A stretch of DNA of 40,778 nt, from positions 1-40,778 of the forward strand of contig JAIXOX010000144.1 in assembly GCA_027486555.1 (NCBI GenBank). The letters are read 5' to 3'. The DNA is from Comamonadaceae bacterium (GTDB lineage Bacteria; Pseudomonadota; Gammaproteobacteria; Burkholderiales; Burkholderiaceae_C). The position numbers were made by a program, and so were the translations under genes. A model generated the notes under the pieces. The model did no database searches. It saw nothing but the letters and a program-made list of their open reading frames with translations, and was not told where the DNA came from. Of the stretch, positions 9,474 to 17,720 are shown in pieces (positions within the stretch are counted from its first letter, which is position 1; every line of letters starts with the position of its first letter).

Positions 9474-9691
9474 TTGTTATCTTAGATTGGATTTATATCT
9501 TTAAATAGTCGTAGTAGATAGAGTCAGTGTTTGACTGTGGATAAATATGATTAATCAAATCATGACAAAGACTTAGTGAAGCTTGACGCTTGTGGGTGAG
9601 TCTGAATTTTTGCTGTCACCGTTTCGTGAACAACTTCGAATCAATGGACCAAGCTGTGGATAAGTCATCACTTGTCCGATTTTTATCCACA
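9474..9691. other. oriC: Origin-like DnaA-box region, module A (candidate oriC half)
   Basis: Three perfect DnaA boxes are present: TGTGGATAA at 9536-9544 and 9655-9663 (minus orientation) and TTATCCACA at 9683-9691. A weaker TTGTTCACG lies on the minus strand at about 9627-9635. Read from the first box on the minus strand, the order is TTATCCACA, 14-15 bases, then CTACTACGACTATT (complement of 9506-9519), then AT-rich DNA to about 9474. This box / spacer / DnaA-trio / AT-rich order is the known basal unwinding layout of bacterial origins. Box positions match module B at 14298-14515, inverted. No dnaA gene is in the window. A DnaA-titrating site is the main alternative. Confidence 0.72.
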
Positions 9692-9698
9692 GGTTTTT

Positions 9699-9908
9699 TC
9701 AGGGATCAAGCCACCATTGAATGAAGCCTTTGGCCACAAAGCCCAGCATCCCAAAAGCCAGTCCTAAAAAAATCACAAAAGTTCCGAACTTCCCAGCTTT
9801 GGATTCCCAAGCCAACTGCCCAATGATGAAAAGCATATAAAGCATGAAGGCACCAATGCCTATCGTTAAGCCGAACCAGGCAAACTCTTCTTCTGAAAAA
9901 GACCACAT
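9699..9908 (-). CDS. DUF2788 family small membrane protein
   Basis: The 69-residue product starts MWSFSEEEFAWFGLTIG and contains two hydrophobic helices (about residues 12-32 and 43-63) around the conserved SKAGKFGTFVIFLGL stretch. This matches the betaproteobacterial DUF2788 family, of unknown function. The ATG at 9908 is chosen because GGGAGG lies just upstream; a GTG at 9911 is possible. The start overlaps the stop of the preceding DUF2189 gene by one base (TGATG), so the two are probably cotranslated. It ends 8 bp from the last DnaA box of module A. Confidence 0.85.
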   Translation of the reverse strand: MWSFSEEEFAWFGLTIGIGAFMLYMLFIIGQLAWESKAGKFGTFVIFLGLAFGMLGFVAKGFIQWWLDP

Positions 9909-10762
9909 CACATGCCTCCCTGGCCTGACATGCGTTCTTCAAGACCTGAAACATCCACCATGTGGCGATATGCGTGCCAACTCCCGTGTCCAAGCATTGG
10001 AATGATCAGGATCAGCCCTAAGAACAAGGACATCAAACCCAATAAAGTGAAACCCATGATCAAAAAGGCCCAAAACGCCATGGGCAAGGGATGCATCAGC
10101 ACCGCTTTCCAACTGGTCAGAACCGCCTGTAAAACCGTCACTTTGCGATCAAGCAACAAAGGCATGGAAATCACACTCGATGCAAAGATCGGCGCGGCCA
10201 TCACCCCCCCCAGTCCCAGCCAAATTTCAAATAAAAAACGGTTTTCAGCCAGCACCACATGGCGTATGAAATCCATGGGGGTATGAATGGGCATGGGTGC
10301 AAACAAGGTGATCAATGCCGAGGACGTGATGACCCAGCCTGTAGCAGCCAAAGTCAGCAACAAGCCAAATCGGACCAAACAGCAATAACTGTCGGGTTGT
10401 TGGCGATAACGCAGCTGCCATTGAGTCCACGTACGAATCAAGAGCCGAAAATTGACTTCTTCGCCACGTTCAATGGCGCGACTCATGGCATAAAGACTGG
10501 TGGCCAAAACAGGGGCAATCACCAGAAAGCCCGACAAACCACCGGCCAGCAACCAAAAACGGTCGTGTGCAAACCAGGAAATGAGAAATCCTGCGATGGC
10601 CAAAATCAAACCATGCAAACTACTCAACCAAGGCGCTTTGGAAAAATCCTTGAAACCCAATGCCAACCATTGCAATGGTTGGTCAATGGCAATAGGCAAT
10701 ATCAGTGGTAATGGATGACCACTGAGGCCATGGGATGAAGGGGGTGTTTTGAACGAGTGCAT
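9908..10762 (-). CDS. DUF2189 family integral membrane protein
   Basis: The 284-residue product has a short soluble N-terminus followed by about six hydrophobic segments, including LHGLILAIAGFLISWF and AFLIMGFTLLGLMSLFLGLILIIPMLG. The pattern, with GHGSWHAYRHMV near the end, fits the DUF2189 family. Members are inner-membrane proteins of unknown role; some are annotated as putative cytochrome c oxidase-associated subunits, which the sequence here does not test. The ATG at 10762 is used in preference to a TTG at 10765. It forms a two-gene unit with the DUF2788 gene. Confidence 0.8.
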   Translation of the reverse strand: MHSFKTPPSSHGLSGHPLPLILPIAIDQPLQWLALGFKDFSKAPWLSSLHGLILAIAGFLISWFAHDRFWLLAGGLSGFLVIAPVLATSLYAMSRAIERGEEVNFRLLIRTWTQWQLRYRQQPDSYCCLVRFGLLLTLAATGWVITSSALITLFAPMPIHTPMDFIRHVVLAENRFLFEIWLGLGGVMAAPIFASSVISMPLLLDRKVTVLQAVLTSWKAVLMHPLPMAFWAFLIMGFTLLGLMSLFLGLILIIPMLGHGSWHAYRHMVDVSGLEERMSGQGGM

Positions 10763-10833
10763 CAAAACAGCTTATCCAAACTTGGTTCTTTGTATTTGAT
10801 ACAAGTCAAGACAGAAAAATCGAATGCAAAAAA

Positions 10834-10853
10834 AACTGCCCCGCAGGGCAGTT
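10834..10853 (-). terminator. Rho-independent terminator after the Spy-like gene
   Basis: The stem AACTGCCC/GGGCAGTT has eight perfect pairs and a four-base loop. On the minus strand it is followed by eight T residues (complement of 10828-10835). It lies about 20 bp downstream of the Spy-like stop codon. Confidence 0.9.
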
Positions 10854-10873
10854 AAAAAGAGACCCAAACAACA

Positions 10874-11350
10874 TCAATGGTGCTTGGCGTGATCCATTTT
10901 GGCGGCGTGCATGCCACCATGCATGCGTGACATGTGGCGCAAAGACTGTGCATCAAAAACAGTCTTTTGCTCTGCGCTCAACTGCGCGTAAAACAGTTGT
11001 ATGCCATCGGCGCGCTTTTGCATCAGAACATCACGCTGCTGACGCATTTTTTGCATCTGCTCTAGGCGTTCAGGGGTGGTCATTTTTTCAAATGCCAAAC
11101 GATCAGGGCGGGCAGAGTGCTCTGGTTTTTGCATCGCTTGGGTAAAACTCTTCCAAGCGTCATCTTGCTGTCCGGACAAGTTCAACTTTTCTTTGAGCTG
11201 TGCCAAATGCTTGGCATGACGTTCAACACCATGATGGTGCATGCTGTGAGGATTTGTTGTATCCGTTGCGGGTGGACTTTGGGCCCAACTGACACTGGAT
11301 ATAACAAGGAACAAGCTTGCTGCAAGCAAGGACAAACGAATCGATTTCAT
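10874..11350 (-). CDS. Spy/CpxP-like periplasmic protein with His/Met-rich ends
   Basis: The 158-residue product begins with a signal peptide (MKSIRLSLLAASLFLVISSVSWAQ, cut probably after AQ). It carries two LTxxQ-type motifs, LSGQQ near residue 60 and LSAEQ near 128, in a mostly helical body rich in Gln, Lys and Met. That fits the periplasmic Spy/CpxP chaperone/sensor family. Both ends of the mature protein are rich in His and Met (HSMHHHGVERHAKH, and HMSRMHGGMHAAKM then DHAKHH), which suggests metal binding. With copZ upstream on the same strand and copA divergent, copper is the likely metal; this is inference. The ATG at 11350 has AAAGGTG upstream. Confidence 0.8.
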   Translation of the reverse strand: MKSIRLSLLAASLFLVISSVSWAQSPPATDTTNPHSMHHHGVERHAKHLAQLKEKLNLSGQQDDAWKSFTQAMQKPEHSARPDRLAFEKMTTPERLEQMQKMRQQRDVLMQKRADGIQLFYAQLSAEQKTVFDAQSLRHMSRMHGGMHAAKMDHAKHH

Positions 11351-11452
11351 GAAAAACACCTTTTCAGTGATGGAGTGACTGAAGTGTGCCCAAGCGATGT
11401 GTCTGCCCTGTGGTGTGCTTTGTAAAGATGAATAAAGCGCTTGAAACTGAAT

Positions 11453-11647
11453 TCAGACGTTTTTGTTTTTGCAGGTGTTGATGCCCAGCAAGTTGTAAGG
11501 CGGGCACCAGCCGATCAAACCTGTTGCCAGAGGAACCAGCCCAACCCAAGCCCAAGCGCCTAATGTGCCTATCGCGGCCAAAGCCACCAAAATCACCCCG
11601 GCTGAGATACGCAAAATACGGTCAATACCGCCAACATTTTTTGTCAT
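11453..11647 (-). CDS. DUF2892 (YgaP-type transmembrane) protein
   Basis: The 64-residue protein begins MTKNVGGIDRILRISAG, continues with two hydrophobic helices, and ends with CPPYNLLGINTCKNK. This is the common DUF2892 pattern found as the membrane part of YgaP and as stand-alone proteins. Its function is not established; relatives often sit near rhodanese or metal-homeostasis genes. It follows copZ after 28 bp on the same strand and may share its transcript. Confidence 0.88.
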   Translation of the reverse strand: MTKNVGGIDRILRISAGVILVALAAIGTLGAWAWVGLVPLATGLIGWCPPYNLLGINTCKNKNV

Positions 11648-11675
11648 GAAAACTCCTTGGACAGGTTAAAAAAAA

Positions 11676-11873
11676 TCAAACAACCACGCGATAGCCTTCA
11701 TGGGCAATCACTTGCTGCAAAGACACGCGCGTCTTTGTTGAATCCACTTCAACCTTGTTGAGCGTGCGGTCGATCACAATTTTGGCTTGTGGATCGAAGG
11801 CAATCAAGGCCTTGGTGATGGCTTTTTCACAATGACCACAGGTCATGCCTTGCACATTGAAAAACTGGTTCAT
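11676..11873 (-). CDS. copZ: CopZ-like heavy-metal-associated copper chaperone
   Basis: The 65-residue product is a single HMA domain with the metal-binding GMTCGHC near residues 9-15 and the usual second half (VEVDSTKTRVSLQQVIAHEGY). Such proteins pass Cu(I) in the cytoplasm to CopA-type ATPases. The ATG at 11873 is preceded by AAGGA; a longer start at 11900 is less likely. It is divergent from copA with 104 bp between start codons, so both are probably copper-induced from the shared gap. I could not identify a clear CueR operator there. Confidence 0.88.
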   Translation of the reverse strand: MNQFFNVQGMTCGHCEKAITKALIAFDPQAKIVIDRTLNKVEVDSTKTRVSLQQVIAHEGYRVVV

Positions 11874-11977
11874 GATGTTTCCTTGAGCTTGTTTGATCAT
11901 CAAATCGACGGGCTAAAGACTGTAGACATCGGGCCGGATCAATGCGCCAAAGCATATTCCGAAAATCAGGATCACAC

Positions 11978-14185
11978 ATGACACAGATCAATACCGAGCA
12001 CCGCACTTACGACATCGGCATTGGTGGCATGACCTGCGCTTCATGTGTGGGACGGGTCGAAAAAGCGCTGAAGAAAGTACCTGGTGTTGAATCGGCCACA
12101 GTCAATTTGGCCACCGAAACTGCCCGTATCAAAGTTGTTTCAGAAGACACCACCGATGCGCGTTTGCGCCGTGCCATTCGCGATGCAGGTTACGAGCCCC
12201 GCTCACTGGAAGCAACGGAAGCCGCAGAAAACAACACGTCACCATGGGCTGGTTTTGCGCCGATAGCTTGGGGTTTGCTGTTGTCTGCACCGCTGGTTTT
12301 GCCCATGCTGGGAGACCTGTGGGGCCAGCATTGGATGCTGCCGTCCTGGGTTCAATTTGCGTTGGCCACACCGGTACAGTTCATATTGGGGGCCCGTTTT
12401 TACAAAGCCGGCTGGCATGCGCTCAAGGCGTTCACGGGCAATATGGATCTGCTGGTGTCTTTGGGCACCACGGCAGGTTGGCTGTTGTCGGTTTGGTTGT
12501 GGCTTACCGCACACGAAGGTCACGCACCACACCTTTACTTTGAAGGCTCGGCCGTCGTCATCACCCTGGTCTTGTTGGGCAAATGGCTCGAAGCCCGCGC
12601 CAAACGCCAAACTACCGAAGCCATTCGCGCTTTGCATGCACTTCGGCCCGACAAAGCGCACTGGATGAGTGAAGACGGCGAAGTGGATGTGCCCGTGGAC
12701 GAAATCCTGACCGGGGATCGGATCGTCGTGCGGCCTGGTGAACGCTTTCCGCTCGATGGCGAGCTGCTTGAAGGCCGAACCCAAGTTGATGAATCCATGT
12801 TGACCGGTGAGCCTCTGCCCGTGAATAAAACTTTAGGCGCGTCACTCACGGGGGGCTCGATCAACGGCGATGGCCGTGTGTTGATGCGCGTGACGGCGGT
12901 GGGGCATGAAACCGTGCTTTCACACATCATCCGATTGGTGGAAGACGCGCAGGCAGCCAAAGCGCCAATTCAGCGGCTGGTGGACAAAGTGGCCGAGATT
13001 TTTGTGCCGGTAGTTTTGTTGGTGGCCGTGATGACCTTGGCCACATGGTTGTTCGTGGGGGCAAATTTTGAAACCGCCCTCATCCACGCGGTGGCCGTGC
13101 TGGTGATTGCTTGCCCTTGCGCACTGGGCCTGGCCACGCCCGTGGCGATCATGGCAGGCACCGGGGTGGCTGCGAAACACGGTATTTTGATCAAAGATGC
13201 TCAAGCCTTGGAAATGGCGCACCGTGTGCAAACGGTGGCCTTTGACAAAACCGGCACCCTGACGGTGGGGCAGCCCCGCTTGATACACCAAGTGGCTGCG
13301 CCGGGGCAAGACGCCAAAGCGGCACTTGGCTGGGCTGCCAGTGTGCAAAGTGGCAGCGAACACCCGTTGGCGCGTGCCGTGCTCACCGCGGCCCAAGCGC
13401 AAAATATGAATCTGACAAACCCCACCGACCTCAGCGCTGTGCCAGGCCGAGGCGTGAAGGCCAGCGTTGATGGGCGACAGCTGTTGCTGGGCAGTTTGCC
13501 CTGGTTGCAGCAAGAAGGCATGAACCCGGCACTCTGGGCGGCCGATGTGCCGATGCTGCAAGCACAAGGCGCAACTTTGTCGACTCTGGCCGAGCGCACC
13601 GACAGGGGTGTGCAAGGATTGCTGCTCATGGCCTTTGGTGACGAACCCAAGCCAGGTGCAGCGCAAGCGTTGACCACTTTGAGAGCGCGCGGCTTGAAGC
13701 TGGTGATGATCTCGGGCGATAACCAAGCCGCCGCAGAAACCATGGCGCGCCGTCTGGGCTTGCGCCCGGAAGATGGCGAAGTGTTGGCCAACGTGCTTCC
13801 AGGTGACAAGGCTGCACAAGTGCAAAAACTGCGTATGGGTGGCCGGGTTGTGGCCATGGTGGGCGATGGTGTGAACGACGCGCCAGCATTGGCAGCCGCC
13901 GATGTGGGCATGGCCATGGGCAATGGCACCGATGTGGCCATGCATGCTGCAGGCATCACCCTGATGCGGGGCGATTTGGCGCTGGTGGGTGCGGCACTCG
14001 ACATCTCGGCACGCACGGTGGCCAAAATTCGGCAAAACCTGTTTTGGGCCTTTGCCTACAACGTCGCTGGCATTCCGTTGGCAGCCTTGGGATATTTGAA
14101 CCCAGTGATCGCTGGTGCTGCCATGGCGCTCAGCTCGGTCAGTGTCATGGCCAATGCTTTGTTGCTCAAACGATGGAAACCTTGA
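11978..14185 (+). CDS. copA: Copper-translocating P1B-type ATPase CopA
   Basis: This inner-membrane ATPase exports Cu(I) from the cytoplasm. The 735-residue product has one N-terminal HMA domain with GMTCASC (Cys20, Cys23), the actuator motif TGEP, the membrane metal site C379-P-C381, the phosphorylation site DKTGT (Asp423) and the hinge GDGVNDAP (629-636). The CPC motif and the single HMA domain point to Cu(I), with Ag(I) also transported by such pumps. The frame is open from 11942, but the ATG at 11978 has an AGGA-type site and gives the usual N-terminus. It ends 112 bp before the first DnaA box of module B. Confidence 0.95.
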   Translation: MTQINTEHRTYDIGIGGMTCASCVGRVEKALKKVPGVESATVNLATETARIKVVSEDTTDARLRRAIRDAGYEPRSLEATEAAENNTSPWAGFAPIAWGLLLSAPLVLPMLGDLWGQHWMLPSWVQFALATPVQFILGARFYKAGWHALKAFTGNMDLLVSLGTTAGWLLSVWLWLTAHEGHAPHLYFEGSAVVITLVLLGKWLEARAKRQTTEAIRALHALRPDKAHWMSEDGEVDVPVDEILTGDRIVVRPGERFPLDGELLEGRTQVDESMLTGEPLPVNKTLGASLTGGSINGDGRVLMRVTAVGHETVLSHIIRLVEDAQAAKAPIQRLVDKVAEIFVPVVLLVAVMTLATWLFVGANFETALIHAVAVLVIACPCALGLATPVAIMAGTGVAAKHGILIKDAQALEMAHRVQTVAFDKTGTLTVGQPRLIHQVAAPGQDAKAALGWAASVQSGSEHPLARAVLTAAQAQNMNLTNPTDLSAVPGRGVKASVDGRQLLLGSLPWLQQEGMNPALWAADVPMLQAQGATLSTLAERTDRGVQGLLLMAFGDEPKPGAAQALTTLRARGLKLVMISGDNQAAAETMARRLGLRPEDGEVLANVLPGDKAAQVQKLRMGGRVVAMVGDGVNDAPALAAADVGMAMGNGTDVAMHAAGITLMRGDLALVGAALDISARTVAKIRQNLFWAFAYNVAGIPLAALGYLNPVIAGAAMALSSVSVMANALLLKRWKP

Positions 14186-14297
14186 CAAGCGAGATGTGTG
14201 TACCGGTTGTGAACGTGACCCAACACGCTTTCAAAGTCATACCAGCAAGGGACAAATGGGCGCTCAGTCTCAAGAACAACAAAAATAATCCCAACCC

Positions 14298-14515
14298 TGT
14301 GCATAACAAAAGAGCAACTGGGCACTTGTCCACAGACCAAAGGCATTGTCCAAAGTTGTTCATAAAGGAGGTACAAACCAAAAGCACTGTCACACACATG
14401 CTCGGAAGACATACAAATCATTGTTTTTAAAAAGGAAAAAACACTTATCCACAGAAAAGTGTGTGCCTTATCTACTATGACTATTGATTAAAATAGAAAT
14501 ATAGAAGAACAAGAA
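14298..14515. other. oriC: Origin-like DnaA-box region, module B (candidate oriC half)
   Basis: This lies in the 420-base gap between copA and the aldolase gene. DnaA boxes: TGTGCATAA at 14298-14306 (minus), TTGTCCACA at 14326-14334, weaker TTGTCCAAA at 14346 and TTGTTCATA at 14356, and perfect TTATCCACA at 14445-14453. After the last box come 14-15 bases, then a DnaA-trio-like CTACTATGACTATTGATT (14472-14489), then AT-rich DNA to about 14515. The order and box spacing repeat module A in inverted orientation. It is the richer of the two in boxes. Function as an origin is inferred from layout, not shown. The remainder of the gap (14186-14297) shows nothing else. Confidence 0.75.
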
Positions 14516-14567
14516 CAAGTCGTTTTGCAAAAAAAGGGGTTCTCGCAAAACACGACAGTCGAAAAAA

Positions 14568-14587
14568 AACCGCCCCTCAAGGCGGTT
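14568..14587 (-). terminator. Rho-independent terminator after the aldolase-like gene
   Basis: AACCGCC and GGCGGTT form a seven-pair stem with a six-base loop. On the minus strand it is followed by a run of eight T (complement of 14562-14569). It is 18 bp past the aldolase stop codon. Confidence 0.9.
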
Positions 14588-14605
14588 CAGGACAAGAAAA
14601 CTGAC

Positions 14606-15391
14606 TCAATTTTTGTAACCAGGACTCTCGCGTTCCAGTTTGCGCAGCAAAGAAGGCCATACAAACGCACCACCCAAGCCCCCCGTCTGCACACGCATGG
14701 CTGTGGCGACGCCATTCAAAATTTGCGGGTCCACGGCCGTGAGATCCGCTGCGCTGGATTGACCGGCCAATGCGTCTACCTGAATACGACAGGTATTTTC
14801 GAAGGTGTACATGGACAAAAATGCGTCGGCAATCGTCTTACCCACGGTCAACAGGCCATGGTTGTTAAGCATCAAATAATTGGCTTCGCCCAAATCAGCC
14901 TGAAGTCGGGCTTTTTCGTCGTCGCGGATTGCCACGCCTTCGTACCCGTGATAGGCCAGAGAAGCCAGCACAAAGGTGCTTTGCTGGCTGATGGGCAGGA
15001 CCCCATGCTTTTGAGCGCTCACGGCCACACCGGCGCGTGTATGGGTGTGCAAGACGCATCCAGCATCGGGTCGTGCCTCGTGCACCGCGCTGTGGATCAC
15101 AAAACCTGCTGGATTGACCGAAAACGGGCTGTCATGAAGCTTGTTGCACGCCATGTCTACCTTGACCAAGCTGGATGCGGTGATCTCGTCAAACATCAAG
15201 CCATAGGGATTGATCAAAAACTGGTGCTCATCACCGGCCACCGAATGCGGTAGCTTGGCGCTGATGTGGGTGAACACCAAATCGCTCCAGCCGTACAGCG
15301 CCACCAAGCGGTAGCAAGCGGCCAAATCGGTGCGCAACTGCCACTCGTCGGGGTGCACGCTGTCTTTGAGGGAAGAGATGTCAAACGCCAT
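14606..15391 (-). CDS. Class II aldolase/adducin family protein
   Basis: The 261-residue product is a single class II aldolase/adducin domain. The zinc ligands are visible as HTH (His115, His117) and the late NNHG (His178), and the N-terminal ARY-like start of the fold (WQLRTDLAACYRLVALYGW) is followed by the substrate segment FTHISAKLP. Family members include fuculose-phosphate aldolase, ribulose-phosphate epimerase and several decarboxylase or dehydratase-like enzymes. Sequence alone does not say which reaction this one catalyses, and no sugar-pathway genes are beside it. It is a single-gene unit with its own terminator. Confidence 0.88.
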   Translation of the reverse strand: MAFDISSLKDSVHPDEWQLRTDLAACYRLVALYGWSDLVFTHISAKLPHSVAGDEHQFLINPYGLMFDEITASSLVKVDMACNKLHDSPFSVNPAGFVIHSAVHEARPDAGCVLHTHTRAGVAVSAQKHGVLPISQQSTFVLASLAYHGYEGVAIRDDEKARLQADLGEANYLMLNNHGLLTVGKTIADAFLSMYTFENTCRIQVDALAGQSSAADLTAVDPQILNGVATAMRVQTGGLGGAFVWPSLLRKLERESPGYKN

Positions 15392-15561
15392 GAACGAAGC
15401 TCCAAATAAAAAAAAACCAGCTTAAATCATGGGCATTTGGAAAGGATGACGTTTTGGCGACTCAGCTCAAATGTGGTTCTGAGTTGGCAAAGACCGAACA
15501 CCTCAAAAGTAAACGATCATGATGGGCTTTTACAAAGAGACAAAGCGCAATGGCGCGGACA

Positions 15562-15843
15562 TCACTCTGGGCGTGTTAACTGCTCCAGACGCGTTAAATA
15601 AACCCGCGCAAATTGCCCGCCATCGTCGTGTGGGCCGCACATATCCCACGAGGCTTGCAATTGCCCACACACCATCGGACGGCTGGGTTGTTCAAAAATT
15701 TTGCAACGCAGTTCCTTGTCGAGTTGCACACAGGGTACACCCGCCGGTTTGCCATGGGACATGCCCGGAATGGGCGACGAAATGGACGGAGCGGTACAGC
15801 AGGCGGCACAGCCTGGGCGACAGATCAAACTCACTTGGGCCAT
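15562..15843 (-). CDS. YkgJ-type cysteine cluster (zinc/iron-chelating) protein
   Basis: The 93-residue product has the cysteine pattern CxxGCxxCC near its start (residues 8-16) and further Cys in [15 protein letters not shown] and MVCGQL, as in the YkgJ/UPF0153 family proposed to bind zinc or an iron-sulfur cluster. No biochemical role is settled. The ATG at 15843 overlaps the end of mltA by 13 bases; a GTG at 15852 is also possible. The overlap suggests coupling to mltA. Confidence 0.85.
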   Translation of the reverse strand: MAQVSLICRPGCAACCTAPSISSPIPGMSHGKPAGVPCVQLDKELRCKIFEQPSRPMVCGQLQASWDMCGPHDDGGQFARVYLTRLEQLTRPE

Positions 15844-16985
15844 AACACCCACAACTGCAATGTCTGTTTCAACCGGCCTGCCAATTCACCAGCGGCTGGA
15901 CCTGAACCGGCGTAATAGTCGGCACGCACAGCACCCACAATGGCGGTGCCTGTGTCCTGGGCCAGCACCAGTTTGTCAAACGATGTTTGTGGCCCTTGCG
16001 AACGCATCCACACGGGTGTGCCATACGGGATGCTTCCCCGGTCTACCGCAATGGAGCGCTCGGCCGTCAACGGCACCCCTTGCGCACCTTTGGGTCCGGG
16101 AGGTGTAGTGCCCGGCGGCAAAGCTTCTTCTTTGAAAAAGACCACACGCGGGTTTTGCCACAGCAACTCGTTCACCCGAGAAGGGTTGCGGTCAATCCAT
16201 TGCTTGATGCCAGGCCAGCTGGCATCGCGGATCAAGCCTTGGTCCAACAACCAGCGACCAATGCTTTTATAAGGCTGCTCATTGGTGCCGGCAAAGGCCA
16301 AGCGCACCAGGCGTTGGCGGCCATCGGGCTCGGCCACATGGATCAAGCCTGAACCCTGGATGTGCAACACCATGGCGTCCACCGGGTCAGCCAGGTACAC
16401 CAGCTCCTTGCCGCGCAAGGCTGAACGGGCAGCAGGCAGGGTTTCGATTTCTTGACGGGTGTACCAAGGCTTGCGTTGGACCAGGCTGGCAGGCGGTGCG
16501 TAAAGCGGCACAGCAAAGCCTTGGCGCGGCAGGCGTGAGGCGTTCAACACGGGTTCGTAATAGCCCGTCAGCAAGCCGTCGGTTCGCTGCTCGCTGGACT
16601 CCACCCGGTAGGGCTGCAGGTTTTGGCGTATCCATTGGCGCTGCATTTGTGTTGATGCATTGGACAAGCTTTGAATCTCAGGGCACAAGTTGGCCCAGGC
16701 TTTACTCGGACGCTGGCAGCTGTGCAACCAGGCCGGCCACGCTTCGTGTACCGCATCGGTCTCCAGCCCTGGCAAATGGCTCCAGTGCACTGGCACCCAT
16801 CGGCTTTTGGCTTGGGTGATGACGTTCGGTAAGGGGTCGGTGTCCTGGGCACTGCCAATGGCGGGTACAACGGGAGGGCTTTTGGCCACAGGCGCAAAAG
16901 AGCAGCCGCCCAAGCTGCCTACAATCGCGGCCAATGCCAAAGCTGCCCATGGCGGGTTGAATCGGTTGAACAGGAGTTGGCGCAT
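15831..16985 (-). CDS. mltA: Membrane-bound lytic murein transglycosylase A (MltA)
   Basis: MltA cleaves the MurNAc-GlcNAc bond of peptidoglycan to give 1,6-anhydromuropeptides, anchored in the outer membrane. The ATG at 16985 gives a lipoprotein signal peptide with lipobox LGGC (Cys28). An upstream in-frame ATG at 17051 would bury the signal peptide behind 22 extra residues, so it is rejected. The MltA domain shows [37 protein letters not shown] and the C-terminal [13 protein letters not shown] with its aspartates. The protein has 384 residues. Its start codon shares two bases with the start codon of a plus-strand gene. Confidence 0.95.
   Translation of the reverse strand: MRQLLFNRFNPPWAALALAAIVGSLGGCSFAPVAKSPPVVPAIGSAQDTDPLPNVITQAKSRWVPVHWSHLPGLETDAVHEAWPAWLHSCQRPSKAWANLCPEIQSLSNASTQMQRQWIRQNLQPYRVESSEQRTDGLLTGYYEPVLNASRLPRQGFAVPLYAPPASLVQRKPWYTRQEIETLPAARSALRGKELVYLADPVDAMVLHIQGSGLIHVAEPDGRQRLVRLAFAGTNEQPYKSIGRWLLDQGLIRDASWPGIKQWIDRNPSRVNELLWQNPRVVFFKEEALPPGTTPPGPKGAQGVPLTAERSIAVDRGSIPYGTPVWMRSQGPQTSFDKLVLAQDTGTAIVGAVRADYYAGSGPAAGELAGRLKQTLQLWVLWPK
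16972..16976 (+). promoter_or_regulatory. Ribosome binding site fixing the start of the small plus-strand gene
   Basis: AGGAG lies seven bases before the ATG at 16984 on the plus strand, inside the mltA signal-peptide coding region. It is the main evidence that the plus-strand frame is translated. Confidence 0.65.
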
Positions 16986-17175
16986 GGGCCTGATTTTGCT
17001 GGAAGCTTTGTTGGCGGGACTTGTTTTTGTGCTGATTGTCTGGTGGACCATGTTTTCCGGGCGAAAGAACGGTGAATTGCCTCAGGCCGAAGCCGAGAAA
17101 GAAGCGCCATCACCAGCCCCAGCAGACCCAGCAACTGTTGTGACCCCTGAAAAACCAGCACAGCCACCCAAATGA
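16984..17175 (+). CDS. Small single-pass membrane protein of unknown function
   Basis: The 63-residue frame starts [21 protein letters not shown], a single strong membrane helix, followed by a basic FSGRKN stretch and a polar tail rich in Glu, Ala and Pro ending in PEKPAQPPK. The positive charges after the helix suggest a cytoplasmic C-terminus. AGGAG at perfect spacing precedes the ATG. The start codon overlaps the mltA start codon on the other strand (CATG, 16983-16986), so its promoter must lie within mltA. It converges on the NlpC/P60 gene with 11 bp between them. I do not know its function. Confidence 0.68.
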   Translation: MGLILLEALLAGLVFVLIVWWTMFSGRKNGELPQAEAEKEAPSPAPADPATVVTPEKPAQPPK

Positions 17176-17186
17176 TGGGGCGCGCC

Positions 17187-17720
17187 TCAGTCCAGCAGTG
17201 AATGTGCACCCTCAAAGCGCTGGGCGTAGTAACGGTTGTTCAGGCTGTCCATGCGCACCCCGGTGCGCGGATTGGTGGCATGCACAAAGCGGCCCTCACC
17301 CACGTACACCCCGACATGCGAATGGCGGGCGCCCAAGGTGTTGAAGAACAGCAGATCCCCAGGTTGCAGACGCTCTTTTGCAATGGGGCGTGACTGGCGG
17401 CCCAGATCGGCGGCGCTGCCTTTGATGGACAAGCCCGCTCCTTCTTTGTAAACATGCGCGACCAGGCCAGAGCAGTCAAACCCTGTGGCCGGGCCACGCC
17501 CGCCCAAGGTGTAGCGTGTGTCCAGCAGCGACATGGCGGCCCAAGCCAAATCGTTGCGGGCCGGGTTGTAAGGTAAAGAAGAATGCTCAAGGCTTTGACC
17601 GGGCAATGCACAAGCGCTCAGGCCCACAATGCCAGTGAGCAGCCAAAACCACCAAAGAACTGGCAATGCGCGGCAGCGAAAAAAACGATTTGGTGATGAC
17701 CAAGGTGCTTTTACCATCAT
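17187..17720 (-). CDS. NlpC/P60 family cell-wall peptidase, lipoprotein
   Basis: The 177-residue product carries a lipoprotein signal peptide with lipobox LSAC (Cys37) and an NlpC/P60 domain. The catalytic Cys83 lies in FDCSGLV, His135 in HSHVGVYVG, and a third polar residue, His147, in RFVHA. Such enzymes cut peptide stems of peptidoglycan, typically between D-Glu (or iso-Glu) and meso-diaminopimelate. The ATG overlaps the stop of the response regulator gene by four bases, making this the last gene of a coupled set. It converges on the small plus-strand gene. Confidence 0.93.
   Translation of the reverse strand: MMVKAPWSSPNRFFRCRALPVLWWFWLLTGIVGLSACALPGQSLEHSSLPYNPARNDLAWAAMSLLDTRYTLGGRGPATGFDCSGLVAHVYKEGAGLSIKGSAADLGRQSRPIAKERLQPGDLLFFNTLGARHSHVGVYVGEGRFVHATNPRTGVRMDSLNNRYYAQRFEGAHSLLD

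Noticed and set aside
9548-9557. TGATTAATCA palindrome in module A as an FNR/IHF site
   Set aside because: Does not fit the FNR or IHF consensus well, and it is absent from the matching place in module B.
11874-11977. TTTGAT/ATCAAA inverted repeat (11892-11904) in the copZ-copA gap as a regulator site
   Set aside because: It does not match the CueR operator consensus and overlaps likely leader sequence; too short to claim.
12920-14188. 422-codon minus-strand frame opposite copA
   Set aside because: Antisense shadow of a GC-rich gene; the copA frame has all catalytic motifs of its family.
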